Part shown: one piece after another, positions 60,902-64,000 of the stretch | Position numbering within the stretch: position 1 is the stretch's first letter | How the letters are laid out: the number at the start of each line of letters is the position of its first letter | Assembly (NCBI GenBank): GCA_902476355.1 | Contig: CABSCS010000005.1 | Span: 32,793 to 96,792, forward strand | Reading direction: 5' to 3' | Length of the DNA stretch: 64,000 nucleotides | Source of the DNA: UMGS2069 sp900557585 | GTDB taxonomy: Bacteria > Bacillota > Clostridia > Christensenellales > UBA1242 | The notes under the pieces: model-generated | What the model was told of the DNA's origin: nothing | What the model saw: the letters and a program-made list of their open reading frames with translations, nothing else | Database searches by the model: none | Translations under genes and position numbers: made by a program

Positions 60902-61417
60902 TTACTTTTGATTTTTTGGATTTAGGACTACAACAACATTTCTTCCTTCAACTTTTGGTTCTTTGTCTTTCACTGAAACCTCTTCAAGTTGAGCGCAGAA
61001 ATTGTTTACGATTTCGATTCCTTTTGCAGAATATGCAAGTTGACGTCCACGCATGCGGAGCACAACTCTAACCTTGTTTCCGCTTGTCAAGAACTTTGTT
61101 GCATTTTTTGCTTTGATATCAATGTCGTGTTGTTCAATAGTCATTGAAAGTTGAACTTCTTTAATCTCGACAATTTTTTGATTTTTTCTTGCTTCTTTTT
61201 CTCTTTTTGCCTTGTCATAAATGAACTTGCCATAGTCCATGATTTTGCAAACTGGTGGCACAGCATTTGGAGAAATTTTCACAAGGTCGAGCCCTGCTTC
61301 GTCAGCCAAACGATTTGCTTCGCGAGAACTCATCACGCCAAGTTGTTCGCCGTTTTCGCCAATAAGTCTAACTTCTCTATCGGTGATATCACCATTCAAT
61401 TGATGTTCCTGTTTTAT
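60902..61417 (-). CDS. infC: Translation initiation factor IF-3, AUA start
   Basis: Binds the 30S subunit and checks the start codon. Conserved NGDITDREVRLIGENGEQ, MDYGKFIYDKAKREKEARK and KVRVVLRMRGRQ are seen. I place the start at an ATA codon (61415-61417), 8 nt after a strong AGGGGG site, giving 171 residues and the usual IF-3 N-terminus. The in-frame ATG at 61501 lies inside the stem of a leader terminator and would add 28 unconserved residues. Rare start codons are the known basis of IF-3 self-regulation, so the choice makes biological sense but is not proven. Confidence 0.9.
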   Translation of the reverse strand: MKQEHQLNGDITDREVRLIGENGEQLGVMSSREANRLADEAGLDLVKISPNAVPPVCKIMDYGKFIYDKAKREKEARKNQKIVEIKEVQLSMTIEQHDIDIKAKNATKFLTSGNKVRVVLRMRGRQLAYSAKGIEIVNNFCAQLEEVSVKDKEPKVEGRNVVVVLNPKNQK

Positions 61418-61623
61418 AGTCTTATCCCCCTGATTGTGCACATTTGTGCTTTTATGCTTTAAGAAATTCCATAAAAAATGGAGTGGAAAGAAATTTTCCA
61501 CCCCAAAAGTCTATATCAAAGAGTCTGCACGCGGACAGAGTGCATTCTCTTGTTTTAAACTAATGTTAACCATGACAAAATGTTTCATTCGTCAGGTGGA
61601 AAGTGGTCTTTCTCTTGTAAAGC
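61418..61623 (-). promoter_or_regulatory. L20-type leader with attenuator upstream of infC
   Basis: The leader of about 200 nt ends in an intrinsic terminator: GGGGTGGAAA pairs with TTTCCACTCC and is followed by T6 (61473-61504). An upstream segment TTTCCACC (61595-61602) is exactly complementary to the GGTGGAAA arm (61495-61502), giving a possible antiterminator. A GTCCGCGTGCAGAC segment lies between. Bacillota infC leaders of this kind are controlled by L20 mimicking its 23S site; assignment here is by position and structure. Confidence 0.75.
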
Positions 61624-61658
61624 GTTAATATTTTAACGCACTTTTTCTTGTTTGTCAA
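61622..61658 (-). promoter_or_regulatory. infC operon promoter with palindrome over the -10
   Basis: On the minus strand TTGACA (61653-61658) and TAAAAT (61630-61635) are 17 nt apart. An inverted repeat GCGTTAA/TTAACGC with a 4-nt spacer (61622-61639) covers the -10. Confidence 0.75.
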
Positions 61659-61661
61659 GCA

Positions 61662-63563
61662 TTATCTTGTTTTATTTTTGATTTCTTCTTTCATCTTTTT
61701 AATGATGTCTGCTGGTGCAACATCTTTTTCTTCAATGTTTCCACGCATACGAACAGAAATTGTTTTGTTTTCAACTTCGTTTTCACCAACAATGATCATA
61801 TATGGAATCTTTTGCATTTGTGCTGAACGAATCTTATATCCAATTTTTTCACTTCTTGAATCAAGTTCGGTTCTGATTCCTGAATTTTCAAATTTCTTTG
61901 CAATTTTTTCAGCATATGCCATGCTCTTCTCACTTACTGGAATTACAATTGCTTGAACAGGTGCAAGCCAAAGTGGGAACGCACCAGCAAAGTTTTCGGT
62001 GATGATTCCGAAGAATCTTTCAATTGAACCGAAAATTACTCTGTGAAGCATGATTGGTTCTTGGCGAGAGCCATCTTGTGCAACATAGTCAAGTTTAAAG
62101 CGTTTTGGAAGTTGCATGTCAAGTTGAATTGTTCCGCATTGCCAAGTTCTTCCGATTGCGTCTTTAATGTGAATGTCGATTTTTGGGCCATAGAAAGCGC
62201 CATCACCCTCGTTGATAACATATTCTTTACCAATTTTTTCAAGAGCGTTTTTAAGGCAGGTTTCTGCATGGTTCCATTCTTTGAGTGTTCCAATGTGGTC
62301 TTCTGGCATTGTTGAAAGTTCAAGGTGATATTCAAGACCAAACACGCTATACATTCTGTCAACCAAATGAATAATGTTTGCAACTTCGCTTTCAATTTGG
62401 TCAGGAGTCATGAAAATGTGTGCATCATCTTGTGTGAAGCAACGAACACGGAAAAGTCCGTGAAGGGTTCCACTTGCTTCGTGACGGTGAACCTTTCCAA
62501 GTTCTGCAACACGAAGTGGCAACTCTTTGTATGAGTGCATTCTTTCTTTATAAAAGAGCATTCCTCCTGGGCAGTTCATTGGTTTGATTGCAAATTGGTC
62601 ATCTTCAACTTTAAAGGTGTACATGTTCTTTTTATAGTGATCCCAGTGTCCTGAAACTTCCCAAAGTTTACGGTTAAGAGCCATTGGAGTTGTAATTTCA
62701 ACATAGCCTGCTTTTCTGTGTTCTTCTCTCCAAAAGTTTGTAAGTTCGTTAATAACAATTTGTCCTTTTGGCATAAAGAATGGCATTCCTGGTGCATAGT
62801 CACTCAAAAAGAACAAATCAAGTTCTTTTCCAAGTTTTCTGTGGTCACGTTTTTCGGCTTCTTCTTGCATTTTGAAATATTCTTCCATTTCGCTTGCTTT
62901 TTCAAAAACAACACCATAGATTCTTGTGAGCATTTTATTTTTCACATCACCACGCCAATATGCACCAGCAAGTTTTGTGAGTTTGAATGCCTTTACCATT
63001 CCTGTAGATTTAAGGTGTGGCCCACGGCAAACATCTGAAAAGTCGCCTTGTGTGTACATTGAAACTTCTTCATTTTCTGGAATTGCGTTCACAAGTTCAA
63101 TTTTATAGGTTTCGCCCTCTTGTTTTGCCCAGTCAAGTGCTTCTTTTCTTGAAACCACACTTCTTTTGATTTCATAGTTTGCTTTGATGATTTTTTTCAT
63201 TTCTGCTTCAATTTTATCAAGGTCATCTTGTGAAATTGGGCTTTTGAATTCAAAATCATAATAGAAGCCATCTTCGGTTGCAGGTCCAATTGAAAGTTTT
63301 GCAGTTGGATAGATTGTTTTCACTGCTTGCGCCAAAATGTGTGCAGTTGTGTGACGCATAACCTCTTTATATTCTTTGTCTTTGTTTGTGATGATTTGAA
63401 GATCGCAGTCTTCTAAAATTGGTTGGCAAAGGTCAACCAAATGTCCGTTAAGTTTTCCGCAAACTGCAACTCTTGCAAGACCTTCACTGATGCTTTTTGC
63501 AACGCCCAAAACAGTGATGCCTTGTTCGAACTCTCTTGTTTCATCTCTAAGTTTGATTTTCAT
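61662..63563 (-). CDS. thrS: Threonine--tRNA ligase
   Basis: Class II synthetase charging tRNA-Thr. It has an N-terminal TGS domain (1-60), an editing domain with HTTAHILAQAV (about 72-82), a catalytic domain with MNCPGGMLFYKER and RVAELGKVHRHEASGTLHGL, and a C-terminal anticodon-binding domain. 633 residues, complete. AAGGGGA precedes the ATG. Expression is controlled by a Thr-specific T-box leader. Confidence 0.99.
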   Translation of the reverse strand: MKIKLRDETREFEQGITVLGVAKSISEGLARVAVCGKLNGHLVDLCQPILEDCDLQIITNKDKEYKEVMRHTTAHILAQAVKTIYPTAKLSIGPATEDGFYYDFEFKSPISQDDLDKIEAEMKKIIKANYEIKRSVVSRKEALDWAKQEGETYKIELVNAIPENEEVSMYTQGDFSDVCRGPHLKSTGMVKAFKLTKLAGAYWRGDVKNKMLTRIYGVVFEKASEMEEYFKMQEEAEKRDHRKLGKELDLFFLSDYAPGMPFFMPKGQIVINELTNFWREEHRKAGYVEITTPMALNRKLWEVSGHWDHYKKNMYTFKVEDDQFAIKPMNCPGGMLFYKERMHSYKELPLRVAELGKVHRHEASGTLHGLFRVRCFTQDDAHIFMTPDQIESEVANIIHLVDRMYSVFGLEYHLELSTMPEDHIGTLKEWNHAETCLKNALEKIGKEYVINEGDGAFYGPKIDIHIKDAIGRTWQCGTIQLDMQLPKRFKLDYVAQDGSRQEPIMLHRVIFGSIERFFGIITENFAGAFPLWLAPVQAIVIPVSEKSMAYAEKIAKKFENSGIRTELDSRSEKIGYKIRSAQMQKIPYMIIVGENEVENKTISVRMRGNIEEKDVAPADIIKKMKEEIKNKTR

Positions 63564-63599
63564 TGTTTTATCCCCTTTTTTCTGAATTTTTATCGTGAT

Positions 63600-63835
63600 T
63601 TTTTCATAAAAAAAGCCCCAACACTTTGATTATGAAAAATAACCAAAATGTAAGGACGAAAAATTCTTTCCGCGGTTCCACCTTACTTATCGGCAAACGC
63701 CAACCACTTTAAACAGGTTTATCTAGGTTCTATCAAGGTGGTTTCAAAACAAAACTTGCTACAAACTCTTTCAGCCCAGGAAGTTTGCTCTCTCAAAGTA
63801 GTTCTTTGTTTCTACTTGTCCTTTTCGCTAAATAT
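63600..63835 (-). promoter_or_regulatory. T-box riboswitch of thrS, specifier ACC (Thr)
   Basis: Reading the minus strand: the stem I landmarks GGACAAGTAG and AGAGAG, then GAA followed by specifier ACC (63740-63742) and ACCTTG. Next comes the T-box AAGGTGGAACCGCGG (63670-63684), where GTAAGG can pair with CCTTAC as antiterminator. A terminator (63608-63655) pairs TACATTTTGGTTAT with ATAATCAAAGTG-containing sequence and ends in T7. Uncharged tRNA-Thr should switch thrS on. Confidence 0.92.
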
Positions 63836-63841
63836 GCACAT

Positions 63842-63870
63842 ATTATAGTCCCACGTTTTGCCTTTGTCAA
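63842..63870 (-). promoter_or_regulatory. thrS promoter
   Basis: On the minus strand perfect TTGACA (63865-63870) and TATAAT (63842-63847) are 17 nt apart. Confidence 0.9.
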
Positions 63871-63889
63871 CACTTTAAAATGCTTTTTT

Positions 63890-64000
63890 TCATTTTTTTA
63901 TAACGCGCACGCGCCCGTCAAAAACATTTAAAATTTCGTTTGCGACAAGGGTGTTTTCAAGTTCTTTATGAATGATGATTTTTTCAGGCGAAAGAGAAAT
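63890..64000 (-). CDS. C-terminal fragment of an unidentified protein, cut by the window edge
   Basis: The last 36 codons of a minus-strand frame reading SPEKIIIHKELENTLVANEI and ending RVRVIKK before TGA. The codon use looks coding and it would be the gene upstream of thrS. Too little is present to name it. Confidence 0.55.
   Translation of the reverse strand: MSLSPEKIIIHKELENTLVANEILNVFDGRVRVIKK

Noticed and set aside
61418..61501. Upstream ATG start for infC at 61501
   Set aside because: That ATG lies in the leader terminator stem, has no Shine-Dalgarno sequence and adds 28 residues not typical of IF-3.

Overview
The window is a low-G+C, densely coding bacterial chromosome segment. RNase Y, a thrS T-box, a LexA/DinR-type repressor, a YlxY-like deacetylase, strong Shine-Dalgarno sites and the gene order M16-like / ftsK / rimO / pgsA / cinA / recA / rny point to Bacillota, most likely an uncultured Clostridia-like, host-associated lineage. 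A 1507-residue DUF285/InlB/LamG surface protein fits a gut or mucosal habitat. The genetic code appears standard. The lineage assignment is inference.

Layout. 0-14.8 kb: a PBP1A gene diverges from a miaB-mutS-mutL-miaA operon (tRNA A37 modification plus mismatch repair). A PlsC-like acyltransferase with a zinc ribbon diverges from a serine-palmitoyltransferase-like enzyme. lexA diverges from a Cys-rich protein plus NUDIX pair. tRNA-Trp and rnhA follow. 14.8-19 kb: repeat-rich convergent space, a giant PadR-membrane fusion and a YgjP-type metallopeptidase. 19-22.1 kb: a gene desert holding a 28-bp dif-like inverted repeat (11-6-11) and a degenerate 55-bp-period array. 22.1-26 kb: serS, a tyrosine recombinase and an M19 dipeptidase. 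26-45 kb: rny, then the recA-cinA-pgsA-rimO-gamma-ftsK-M16 operon, ylxY-like, the surface protein, pnp and rpsO. 45-58 kb: relA/spoT, recJ, secDF, yajC, tgt, queA and ruvABC. 58-64 kb: yebC, a SpoU methyltransferase, the infC-rpmI-rplT operon behind an L20-type leader, and thrS behind a T-box.

Nearly all genes right of the desert are on the minus strand, whereas protein genes to its left are mostly plus. With the dif-like site and a nearby Xer-family recombinase this suggests, as inference, a replication-terminus region.

The most novel-looking signal is a 167-168 nt repeat present three times (14777-14943, 15154-15320, 58449-58616), each copy downstream of a gene in sense orientation. The copies keep the same predicted hairpins while the paired bases change in a compensatory way, so this is probably a structured 3'-UTR/terminator RNA module or the RNA-like end of a small mobile element. 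Other unusual points are a membrane-tethered PadR regulator, a stand-alone duplicated FtsK gamma domain protein, degenerate CinA and M16 proteins, two probably leaderless genes and an AUA-initiated infC.
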